A stretch of DNA of 20,092 nucleotides from Actinomycetota bacterium (GTDB lineage: Bacteria > Actinomycetota > Actinomycetes > S36-B12 > UBA5976): NCBI GenBank assembly GCA_005789325.1, contig SXYE01000042.1, positions 1-20,092 on the forward strand. Reading direction: 5' to 3'. Position 1 is the first letter of the stretch. Every line of letters begins with the position of its first letter. Positions 13,911-20,092 of the stretch are shown piece after piece. Made by a program: the position numbers and the translations under genes. The notes beneath the pieces were generated by a model. It did not search any database. It was not told the DNA's origin and was given only the letters and a program-made list of their open reading frames with translations.

Positions 13911-15589
13911 TGAACGACAAAGCAAATAAACAACCAGCCTCTGTTCAAACTGCTGAATTAGTCGTTCAACAATTAGTCAATACCGGTGTTGAGTTTGTTA
14001 CCCTTGCACCTGGATCAAGAAATGGACCAATATCTTTAGCTCTAGTTGCTGCGGAAAAACAAGGTCTACTTTCTGTGCATGTAAGAATTGATGAAAGATC
14101 TGCGGCTTTTCTGGCCCTAGGTGCAGCAATAAGAACTGGAAAACCAACTGCGGTTTTAACAACTTCGGGAACAGCAGTTGCAAATGTTTTCCCAGCAGTT
14201 GTTGAGGCAAAATATGCAGGAATTCCATTCATTGTTTTAACAGCTGATCGTCCTGCTTCGGTGCAAGGAACTGGTGCTAATCAAGTAATTGTGCAAAGAG
14301 AAATATTTGGAAACTATGTTTCAAGAAGCATTGAGATTGCCTCAGATTCGCTAACTATCGAAACTGCTTCTGCCAGAGAAGCAATACGAGATCGAATTAA
14401 TTCGGTATTAAGTGCTGCTACCAGAAATAGATCACCAGTGCATTTAAATATTGGATTATCAGAACCATTGGTACCGGTATCAGATTTTGTATTTGAGCAT
14501 AAGAAGAATTTACAAAGTGAAACAGTAATAACTCCTGAAAACATTTCAACAGAATTTCTAACCCGCAAAGGATTAATTGTTGCTGGGGGAACAAATATTG
14601 AATACTTGAATTACGCACAACAATTGGGAGAAGCCCTTGATTGGCCAGTAATTGTTGAACCTCCACACATTGGAGTTGGAGCTGGAATGGTGTCTCACCC
14701 TTCGACACTTCTTTCACTTAATTCAATTAATTTGAAACCAGAAGTTGTTCTAACAGTTGGACGAGTTGGGTTATCCAGGCAAGTAAATGAATTAGTAAAA
14801 AAAGGAAGTGTGATTATTTCTTGTGCAGTTCCAAGCATTGTAACTAATTCACCTGCCAAACAGAGAATCTCAGGTTTATTCAGAATTCCAGCCAAACAAA
14901 ACAATAAAATATGGAAACAAGTTTGGGATGCTGCAGGAAAAGCTGCCCATCAAATAGTGCAAAAAGTCTTGAATGAAAATAAAGAAATTTCAGCCCTACA
15001 TGTAATTGATAGTTTAATGAAAAATCTGCCAAGTAATTCTCACCTTCATCTTGCTTCAAGTCTTACTGCTAGAGATTTTGAATTATTGAATTCACCTGAA
15101 TTAAATTCTCCATTTTCTTTAGGACAAGTAAGTGTTTCGATGAATAGAGGAGTAAATGGAATTGATGGAGTAGCGGCAACTGCAATGGGTACAGCATTAA
15201 GTGCAAAGACTCCAACTTATGCGGTGCTAGGAGATATTGCGGCATTACACGATTTATCGAGTTTTGCCATTCCAAGTCTTGAAGCAAAACCAGATATCAC
15301 TTTTGTAATAACTGATAACAATGGTGGTGCAATATTTAGTTTGCTTGAGCAATCTGAAGTAAAAGATTTTGAAAGAGTTTTTGGGACCCCAACTAATATA
15401 GATTTGTTAGACGTATTTAAGAGTTTGGGAGCAGAAGTAAAACTTGTTTCAAAAATATCTGAGTTAGAGCAAAACTTAGGTTTACCAAAGGGAATAAAAG
15501 TTATTGTTGTAAAAATCAATTCTAGAACAAACGAAGCGATGCTACGAAAGCAAATATTTGAAGAAGTCAATCGCGTAGTTAAAGCTTAA
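13910..15589 (+). CDS. menD: SEPHCHC synthase (MenD), thiamine diphosphate-dependent
   Basis: MenD joins 2-oxoglutarate, after decarboxylation, to isochorismate and makes SEPHCHC, the first committed menaquinone step. From ATG 13910 the protein has 559 residues, normal for the family. It has the N-terminal APGSRNGP substrate loop (33-40), the thiamine-contacting E62 in VRIDERSAAF, TTSGTAVANVFPAV, LTADRP, and in the C-terminal domain the metal-thiamine diphosphate segment (GDIAALHDLSSF to ITDNNGGAIFSLLEQ). The ATG overlaps the menC stop by one base and has a GAGAGG ribosome site 11 bases upstream; TTG at 13901 in frame is less likely. Its TAA overlaps the convergent menF stop by three bases. 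Confidence 0.97.
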   Translation: MNDKANKQPASVQTAELVVQQLVNTGVEFVTLAPGSRNGPISLALVAAEKQGLLSVHVRIDERSAAFLALGAAIRTGKPTAVLTTSGTAVANVFPAVVEAKYAGIPFIVLTADRPASVQGTGANQVIVQREIFGNYVSRSIEIASDSLTIETASAREAIRDRINSVLSAATRNRSPVHLNIGLSEPLVPVSDFVFEHKKNLQSETVITPENISTEFLTRKGLIVAGGTNIEYLNYAQQLGEALDWPVIVEPPHIGVGAGMVSHPSTLLSLNSINLKPEVVLTVGRVGLSRQVNELVKKGSVIISCAVPSIVTNSPAKQRISGLFRIPAKQNNKIWKQVWDAAGKAAHQIVQKVLNENKEISALHVIDSLMKNLPSNSHLHLASSLTARDFELLNSPELNSPFSLGQVSVSMNRGVNGIDGVAATAMGTALSAKTPTYAVLGDIAALHDLSSFAIPSLEAKPDITFVITDNNGGAIFSLLEQSEVKDFERVFGTPTNIDLLDVFKSLGAEVKLVSKISELEQNLGLPKGIKVIVVKINSRTNEAMLRKQIFEEVNRVVKA

Positions 15590-16845
15590 TTTGTTAGAGC
15601 ATCTCTCATAGCAATAAATTTTGCATTTGATTCAGCAAGCTCATCTTCTGGGTTAGATTCAGAAACAATTCCACATCCGGCAAAAAGTCTGGCAGTATTT
15701 CCATTTATTTCAGCACAACGAAGTGCTATTCCAAGTTCTCCATCACCTTTGGCATTTATCCAGCCCACCGGACCTGTGTATCGATTGCGGTTCATTTGTT
15801 CTAATTCCTGAATTAAACTTTTTGCTCTACCAGTTGGTGTGCCACAAATTGCAGCAGTGGGATGAAGTGATCCAGCTAAAACTAGAGCAGGAGCACTATC
15901 AACAAGGGTTCCAGAAATATCTGTAGCCAAATGAGCAACATTTGAAAGTCTTAAAACTCTTGGATTTGTTGGCACATTCATATCAGTGCAATGAAGTGCT
16001 AGAGAAGTAGCAACAGATGAAACTGCAAATTCGTGTTCTTCTAAATCTTTTCCACTCGTTAAAAGCGTGGAAGCAAGTTCTGAATCAGTGGCTGATTCAT
16101 CTCTTCGAATAGTTCCAGCTAAAACTCTAGATAGAACTGCATCTCCACTTCTTCTAATTAAAAGCTCAGGGGTTGCCCCAACTAATCCATCGACAGAAAA
16201 CGACCAGCATTCTGGATAAGAGTTACTTAAATTTTTGAGTAGATATCTTGGATCAATATCTTGATCAGAATGAGCGTGGATATCTCTTGCTAGAACAACT
16301 TTGTCTAATTCTTTCTTGTTGATTCTCTCTACAGCTTTTTTGACACTTTCTTGCCACTGCGTTGTTGAAATTGTTCCATCACTCCAAGAGACATTTACTG
16401 GAGAGTGAGGGACTTCTTTTGGTGCATAAATTTCAGCTTTGATTTTCTCTATATCTTTGTTACCGATAACAGTTAACCAAGTTTTTTCATTATTTTGACC
16501 CACAATTACTTCAGGAACTACAACAACACTTTGGTTATCTGACAAGTACGAGAAGGAAACAAAAGCAATTGCCCCAGAACTTGAGGTCATTACTTCATCT
16601 CTTACAGAGGAATTATCAACAAATTCTTTCCACCATTTGTGGGCTCTAGAGAATCTTTCTGATCCAGAAAAGTTCTCACTGGTGTTTACCCCCCAAGCAA
16701 CAATTCCCTGATTGTTTCTCACCCAAGAAAAAACTTCACGTGGGCCAACATCTGGAATCAAGCTGATTAAATCAACTTTTTTCGATAGTTCAATTGTTCT
16801 AATCGGGGTATTAGAAAAATTTTCAACAGCAGTGGGCCTTGACAT
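15586..16845 (-). CDS. menF: Isochorismate synthase (MenF)
   Basis: MenF converts chorismate to isochorismate, the entry to menaquinone synthesis. The 419-residue protein has the chorismate-binding fold of the MenF/EntC/TrpE family: KVVLARDI with the general-base region, VLAGTIRRDESATDSELA, SNVAHLATDISGTL, the catalytic stretch LHPTAAICGTPTGRA, and the C-terminal RYTGPVGWINAKGDGELGIALR with ARLFAGCGIVSESNPEDELAE for magnesium and product binding. No glutamine-amidotransferase partner gene is near and it stands by itself among men genes, which favours MenF over anthranilate or aminodeoxychorismate synthase. The start ATG has a TANNNT box (TAGTCT) six bases upstream and no Shine-Dalgarno sequence, suggesting a leaderless mRNA. 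Its end overlaps menD. Confidence 0.95.
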   Translation of the reverse strand: MSRPTAVENFSNTPIRTIELSKKVDLISLIPDVGPREVFSWVRNNQGIVAWGVNTSENFSGSERFSRAHKWWKEFVDNSSVRDEVMTSSSGAIAFVSFSYLSDNQSVVVVPEVIVGQNNEKTWLTVIGNKDIEKIKAEIYAPKEVPHSPVNVSWSDGTISTTQWQESVKKAVERINKKELDKVVLARDIHAHSDQDIDPRYLLKNLSNSYPECWSFSVDGLVGATPELLIRRSGDAVLSRVLAGTIRRDESATDSELASTLLTSGKDLEEHEFAVSSVATSLALHCTDMNVPTNPRVLRLSNVAHLATDISGTLVDSAPALVLAGSLHPTAAICGTPTGRAKSLIQELEQMNRNRYTGPVGWINAKGDGELGIALRCAEINGNTARLFAGCGIVSESNPEDELAESNAKFIAMRDALTN

Positions 16846-16851
16846 ATTTAT

Positions 16852-16857
16852 AGACTA
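16852..16857 (-). promoter_or_regulatory. Candidate -10 box (TAGTCT) for leaderless menF
   Basis: On the minus strand TAGTCT fits TANNNT and is followed by six bases (ATAAAT) and the menF ATG, the spacing expected when transcription starts at or next to the start codon. No Shine-Dalgarno sequence is present. A convincing -35 was not seen; the inverted repeat at 16877-16888 falls about where the -35 region would be. Confidence 0.5.
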
Positions 16858-16876
16858 CGCCTGAAGTTATAAACCA

Positions 16877-16888
16877 GCCACAAGTGGC
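16877..16888. promoter_or_regulatory. Inverted repeat GCCAC-AA-GTGGC in the divergent menF/menG promoter region
   Basis: A perfect 5-bp inverted repeat with a two-base centre lies in the 73-base gap between the starts of menF and menG, 20 bases behind the proposed menF -10 and 30 bases before the menG start. It is well placed as an operator for a dimeric regulator of both genes. Its centre CACAAGTG recurs exactly at 18926-18933 ahead of nuoA. The regulator is unknown. Confidence 0.45.
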
Positions 16889-16918
16889 AAAAAACTGTGG
16901 GGCTGACAGAATAAGAAT

Positions 16919-17614
16919 ATGTCTCGAGCGTCCTTAACTAAAAATCCTAGAGAAGTAGCAGCAATGTTTGATCGAGTTGCTGCAAAATATGACATCACCA
17001 ATGATGTTTTAGCTTTTGGGCTTACACACTTATGGCGTCGAGCCACCGCGGCGGCAGTTGCTGCCAAAAAGGGTGAAAAGATTTTGGATCTAGCTGCAGG
17101 AACTGGAACAAGTTCAATTGCATTTGCTAAAACTGGTGCACAAGTAATTGCGTGTGATTTTTCATTAGGAATGTTAAAAGAAGGACATAGGAGATCACCA
17201 CATTTGAATTTTTCAGCCGGAGACGCCCTGTCATTACCATTTGCTGACGAAACCTTTGATGTAGTAACTATTTCATTTGGAATTAGAAATGTTAATAATG
17301 TTGATTTAGCTTTAAAAGAAATGTTTAGAGTTACAAAACCTGGGGGCAGAATAGTTGTTTGTGAATTCTCTTCCCCAACCTTTGAACCTTTTAGAAATAT
17401 CTATATGGAATATTTAATGAAAGCATTGCCTGCAATTGCCAAGAAAACATCATCAAACCCAGATGCCTATGTTTATTTAGCAGATTCAATCAGAGCTTGG
17501 CCTAATCAAAAAGATTTTGCAGCACAGATAAAGAACTCAAATTGGTCAAACGTAAAATGGAAAAATCTAACCGGTGGAATAGTGGCACTACACAGAGCAG
17601 AAAAGAATAAATAA
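16919..17614 (+). CDS. menG: Demethylmenaquinone methyltransferase (MenG/UbiE)
   Basis: MenG uses S-adenosylmethionine to methylate demethylmenaquinone, finishing the naphthoquinone ring. The 231-residue protein matches the UbiE family from end to end: FDRVAAKYDITNDVLAFGLTHLWRR at the start, the SAM-binding loop ILDLAAGTGT (D57-T64), the acidic end of strand 2 (VIACDFSLGML), FDVVTISFGIRNV and GGRIVVCEFSSP. The quinone substrate is taken as menaquinone from the men context. The ATG at 16919 has no strong ribosome site; a weak -10-like CAGAAT (16907-16912) lies six bases upstream, so a leaderless start is possible. menJ follows with no gap at all (TAA then ATG). Confidence 0.95.
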   Translation: MSRASLTKNPREVAAMFDRVAAKYDITNDVLAFGLTHLWRRATAAAVAAKKGEKILDLAAGTGTSSIAFAKTGAQVIACDFSLGMLKEGHRRSPHLNFSAGDALSLPFADETFDVVTISFGIRNVNNVDLALKEMFRVTKPGGRIVVCEFSSPTFEPFRNIYMEYLMKALPAIAKKTSSNPDAYVYLADSIRAWPNQKDFAAQIKNSNWSNVKWKNLTGGIVALHRAEKNK

Positions 17615-18874
17615 ATGAATGCACAAAACGATGCAGACGTAATAGTGGTGGGAGCTGGTCCAGCTGGTTCAGCGACCGCATTTCACCTAGCAAATAGGGG
17701 CTTAGATGTTTTGATGTTTGAGAAAACAAGTTTTCCTAGAGAAAAAGTTTGTGGCGATGGTTTAACACCACGTGCGGTAAAACAAATTCTTGATATGGGA
17801 ATTGAACCAACGACAGAAAATGGTTGGTTAAGAAATAAAGGTTTAAGAGTTATTGGTGGAGGACATCGTTTAGAACTTGATTGGCCAGATATTGACGGAT
17901 TTCCAAATTATGGATTAGTAAGACCAAGATCTGATTTTGATGAATTAATTGCAAGGACTGCACAAAAACGTGGAGTTCGTTTACATGAAAAAACCAGAGT
18001 TACAGGTCCCATCATGGATGAAAAAATTGGACGCATGGTCGGGGTAACAACAAAAAATTCAGATGGAACCGAATCAAAATATTTTGCAAAAGTTGTTGTA
18101 GCTGCAGATGGAGTTTCAAGTCGTATGGCTTTAGCCCTTGGTTTAGCAAGAAGAGAAGACAGACCAATGGGAGTAGCTGTTAGAACTTATTACAAAAGCC
18201 CAAGAACAAATGATGATTATTTAGAATCATGGTTAGAACTAAAAGATCAAAATAAATTATTACCTGGTTACGGCTGGATTTTTGGTATGGGCGATGGAAC
18301 TTCAAATGTTGGATTAGGGATCCTTGATTCATCACCAGTTTTTCAAAGTATTGATTACAAAGATTTGTTAAAACGTTGGCTCGATCAAACACCAGTTGAG
18401 TGGGGTTTTCGAGATGAAAACATGACACAACAAGTTCGTGGCGCAGCTTTACCGATGGGATTTAATAGACAACCTCATTACACAAAAGGAATGATTTTAG
18501 TTGGCGACTCAGGTGGAATGGTTAATCCATTTAACGGTGAAGGAATTGCTTATGCCATGGAAACAGGTCAAGTGGCAGCAGAGGTTATTGAAAAGGCCGT
18601 TAAAGCAAAATCATCTTTTGCTATGGAAACAGAACTTCATCGCTATCCAGTGGTACTAAAAGATCGCCTTGGTGGTTATTACACATTAGGTAGAGTTTTT
18701 GTTAAATTAATTGGTAATCCTCAGATAATGCAGATTGCAACGAAGTATGGAATGGCCTCAAAGCCATTGATGAGATTTACTTTGAAATTGTTGGCAAATC
18801 TTTATAGCCCAGCAGGTAAAACTAAATCTGATCGAATTATTAATGCGTTAACTAAAATCGCTCCTGCTGCATGA
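17615..18874 (+). CDS. menJ: Geranylgeranyl reductase family FAD protein, probable menaquinone reductase MenJ
   Basis: A 419-residue flavoprotein of the geranylgeranyl reductase family. The FAD-binding start is clear (VIVVGAGPAGSATAFHLA, G13-G18, with E36 closing strand 2), followed by FPREKVCGDGLTPRAV with the family cysteine-glycine motif, VAADGVSSRMA, and the second FAD motif LVGDSGGMVNPFNGEGIAYAM (D298). The proposed role, by analogy to Mycobacterium Rv0561c (MenJ), is saturation of one isoprene unit of the menaquinone side chain. Context supports this: it abuts menG and lies before the nuo operon, the same order I recall for Streptomyces (SCO4561, then nuoA). A role on other isoprenoids, such as pigments or lipids, cannot be excluded, so the gene symbol is an inference. 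Confidence 0.87.
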   Translation: MNAQNDADVIVVGAGPAGSATAFHLANRGLDVLMFEKTSFPREKVCGDGLTPRAVKQILDMGIEPTTENGWLRNKGLRVIGGGHRLELDWPDIDGFPNYGLVRPRSDFDELIARTAQKRGVRLHEKTRVTGPIMDEKIGRMVGVTTKNSDGTESKYFAKVVVAADGVSSRMALALGLARREDRPMGVAVRTYYKSPRTNDDYLESWLELKDQNKLLPGYGWIFGMGDGTSNVGLGILDSSPVFQSIDYKDLLKRWLDQTPVEWGFRDENMTQQVRGAALPMGFNRQPHYTKGMILVGDSGGMVNPFNGEGIAYAMETGQVAAEVIEKAVKAKSSFAMETELHRYPVVLKDRLGGYYTLGRVFVKLIGNPQIMQIATKYGMASKPLMRFTLKLLANLYSPAGKTKSDRIINALTKIAPAA

Positions 18875-18908
18875 ACTTATGTATCACCTGCAACAAAAAC
18901 TAGGGTTT

Positions 18909-18940
18909 GCACAATTGCACAATCGCACAAGTGCGCAAAA
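18909..18940 (+). repeat. Four tandem 8-bp repeats (GCACAANN) upstream of nuoA, possible regulator site
   Basis: Four head-to-tail octamers are read directly: GCACAATT, GCACAATC, GCACAAGT and GCGCAAAA. The first three share GCACAA, which is identical to the right half of the Rex operator before rex (3087-3092). A loose Rex-like pair, GTTTG-N8-CACAA, lies at 18905-18922, and an inverted repeat CGCAC-AA-GTGCG at 18924-18935. The rest of the 162-base gap holds no gene; TANNNT boxes occur at 18976 (TAGACT) and 19003 (TACTCT) as candidate -10 elements, without clear -35 elements. A regulatory role for nuo is inferred. Confidence 0.6.
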
Positions 18941-19036
18941 CGGCTGGCGTTCCATCTCCCTTCAAAGTCACTCAATAGACTCAGGGTGGAACTTGGTGTT
19001 TTTACTCTTCAAATCGCAAAACTTAAGGAGTAATAA

Positions 19037-19396
19037 GTGAATACTGCTTGGCCAATTGTTGGTCTGGGAGTTCTTGCTTTTGCCTTTGCAGTTTTCTCAA
19101 TTGTTGCGGGTGCGCTTGCTGGACCTAAGGTCTATAACCGAGCAAAGCTTTCAGCTTATGAATGTGGAATCGAACCAACTCCACAACCTGTTGGTGGTGG
19201 AAGATTTCCAATTAAGTATTACTTAACAGCAATGCTATTTATTATTTTTGATATTGAAATTGTTTTCCTATATCCATGGGCGGTCTCATTTGATCAACTT
19301 GGTTTATTTGGAGTAGTTGAAATGCTGCTGTTCATCGGAACAGTATTTATTGCCTACGCCTATGTTTGGCGCCGCGGCGGACTTGAGTGGGAATAA
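19037..19396 (+). CDS. nuoA: NADH-quinone oxidoreductase subunit A (NuoA)
   Basis: A small membrane subunit of complex I, which moves electrons from NADH to menaquinone and pumps protons. The 119-residue protein has three membrane helices (about 5-29, 60-82 and 88-110) and the conserved loop YECGIEPTPQP between the first two, followed by RFPIKYYLTAMLFIIFDIEIVFLYPWA, the hallmark of NuoA. The start is GTG with a strong ribosome site, AAGGAG, six bases upstream; unlike rex and menF it therefore has a real 5' leader. nuoB follows directly (stop 19394-19396, ATG 19397). It heads the nuo operon, preceded by the octamer array. Confidence 0.97.
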   Translation: MNTAWPIVGLGVLAFAFAVFSIVAGALAGPKVYNRAKLSAYECGIEPTPQPVGGGRFPIKYYLTAMLFIIFDIEIVFLYPWAVSFDQLGLFGVVEMLLFIGTVFIAYAYVWRRGGLEWE

Positions 19397-19951
19397 ATGG
19401 GAATTGAAGAAAAATTACCAAGTGGAGTGATGTTAACTTCAGTTGAGCAATTAGCTGGTTACGTTCGTAAATCTTCTTTGTGGCCTGCAACATTTGGTTT
19501 GGCATGTTGCGCAATTGAAATGATGGCAACAGGTGCCGGTAGATATGACTTAGCAAGATTTGGAATGGAAGTTTTTAGAGCAAGTCCAAGACAAGCAGAT
19601 TTAATGATTGTTGCTGGACGAGTAAGTCAAAAAATGGCACCAGTGTTGCGACAAATTTATGATCAAATGGCTGAACCTAAATGGGTTCTAGCAATGGGTG
19701 TTTGTGCATCCTCAGGTGGAATGTTTAATAACTACGCAATTGTGCAAGGTGTTGATCACGTTGTACCAGTGGATATGTATCTGCCTGGATGTCCACCAAG
19801 ACCTGAAATGTTAATGGATGCAATTTTGAAAATTCATGATCAAATTCAAGATATGAAACTTGGTAAACAAAGAGAGAAGCAAGCAATTCGCCTTGAAGAT
19901 AACAGTTTGAAAGAATCTCCACTTATTGAATTAAAAGGTCTTCTTTCATGA
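19397..19951 (+). CDS. nuoB: NADH-quinone oxidoreductase subunit B (NuoB)
   Basis: The peripheral-arm subunit that holds the last iron-sulfur cluster (N2) and hands electrons to quinone. The 184-residue protein keeps all four cluster cysteines: the pair C37-C38 (FGLACCAIEMM), C103 (MGVCASSGGMF) and C132 (YLPGCPPRPE). It also carries FRASPRQADLMIVAGRVS and VDHVVPVDMY, typical of the family. Its ATG follows the nuoA stop with no gap, and its stop overlaps the next gene (ATGA), so translation is likely coupled. Full length, no irregularity. Confidence 0.98.
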   Translation: MGIEEKLPSGVMLTSVEQLAGYVRKSSLWPATFGLACCAIEMMATGAGRYDLARFGMEVFRASPRQADLMIVAGRVSQKMAPVLRQIYDQMAEPKWVLAMGVCASSGGMFNNYAIVQGVDHVVPVDMYLPGCPPRPEMLMDAILKIHDQIQDMKLGKQREKQAIRLEDNSLKESPLIELKGLLS

Positions 19952-20092
19952 GTGACAAAGAAATAATTTCTACTAACGAAACACCGATACTTAAAGATGT
20001 TGTTAAGGGTGCTTTTGGAAGTTCAACTTCAGCAGGGGATACTTCAGGTTTTGGTGGATTAGTAACAACGATTCAAGCAGCACCTATTGCAC
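19948..20092 (+). CDS. nuoC: NADH-quinone oxidoreductase subunit C (NuoC), N-terminal part (cut by window end)
   Basis: The open frame runs off the right edge, giving 48 complete codons. The visible N-terminus (DVVKGAFGSSTSAGDTSGFGGLV) resembles the extended N-terminal segment of actinobacterial NuoC, where a similar GDTSGYGGLV stretch occurs. NuoC is part of the hydrophilic arm of complex I. The ATG overlaps the nuoB stop (ATGA), with AAAAGG nine bases upstream as ribosome site. The call depends on gene order plus that short stretch, since the conserved core lies outside the window. Confidence 0.88.
   Translation, partial: MSDKEIISTNETPILKDVVKGAFGSSTSAGDTSGFGGLVTTIQAAPIA

Noticed and set aside
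18909..18940. CRISPR-like repeat array
   Set aside because: The units are eight bases with no spacers and no cas genes nearby; this is a short tandem repeat in a promoter region.
1..20092. Defence system, prophage, secondary-metabolite cluster or other accessory island
   Set aside because: Every gene is a core or lineage-typical chromosomal gene in conserved order; no integrase, transposase, toxin-antitoxin pair or attachment repeat was seen.

Overview
The window looks like chromosomal DNA of a streamlined, AT-rich actinobacterium, most likely a freshwater planktonic one of the acI/Nanopelagicales type. This is inferred from actinobacterial-type proteins and gene order (ClpC, a BdtA/Rv0500A-like excisionase-fold regulator, a glutaredoxin-like protein next to Rex, fused CobA-HemD, DUF4229, the men cluster and menJ next to nuo) combined with AT-rich codons, almost no intergenic DNA, overlapping stop codons of convergent genes and several leaderless-looking starts. 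No mobile element, CRISPR array, tRNA or rRNA was seen.

Layout. (1) 1-3051: the 3' end of clpC, convergent proC, a cysteine-rich conserved protein of unknown function, a small MerR-fold DNA-binding protein with two hairpins upstream and a terminator-like hairpin on its stop codon, and a glutaredoxin-like gene that has no ATG, GTG or TTG start. (2) 3073-9950: a tight operon of rex, cobA-hemD, a histidine phosphatase, resA, ccdA, resB, ccsB and a DUF4229 gene. It is headed by a perfect Rex operator (TTGTG-N8-CACAA) that covers the -35 of a leaderless promoter. (3) 9947-18874: menaquinone biosynthesis in four alternating transcription blocks: menE-menA (-), menB-menC-menD (+), menF (-), menG-menJ (+). 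(4) 18875-20092: the start of the NADH dehydrogenase I operon, nuoA-nuoB-nuoC (cut by the window end), preceded by four tandem 8-bp repeats built on the Rex half-site hexamer GCACAA.

The genes form a respiratory block: a redox sensor, cytochrome c maturation system II, the quinone pathway and the start of complex I. The window holds MenF, D, C, E, B, A, G and J. MenH and a DHNA-CoA thioesterase are not in it. The heme genes usually found around rex and hemD in relatives (hemA, hemC, hemB, hemL) are missing here and only the CobA-HemD fusion remains, which fits reported heme auxotrophy in this lineage but does not prove it.

I found no wholly new multi-gene system. The most unusual observations are the glutaredoxin gene without a canonical start codon, the Rex operator placed in a leaderless promoter, the octamer array before nuoA, and the reduced rex-hem locus. 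All calls come from reading the sequence and recalling families; no search was run.
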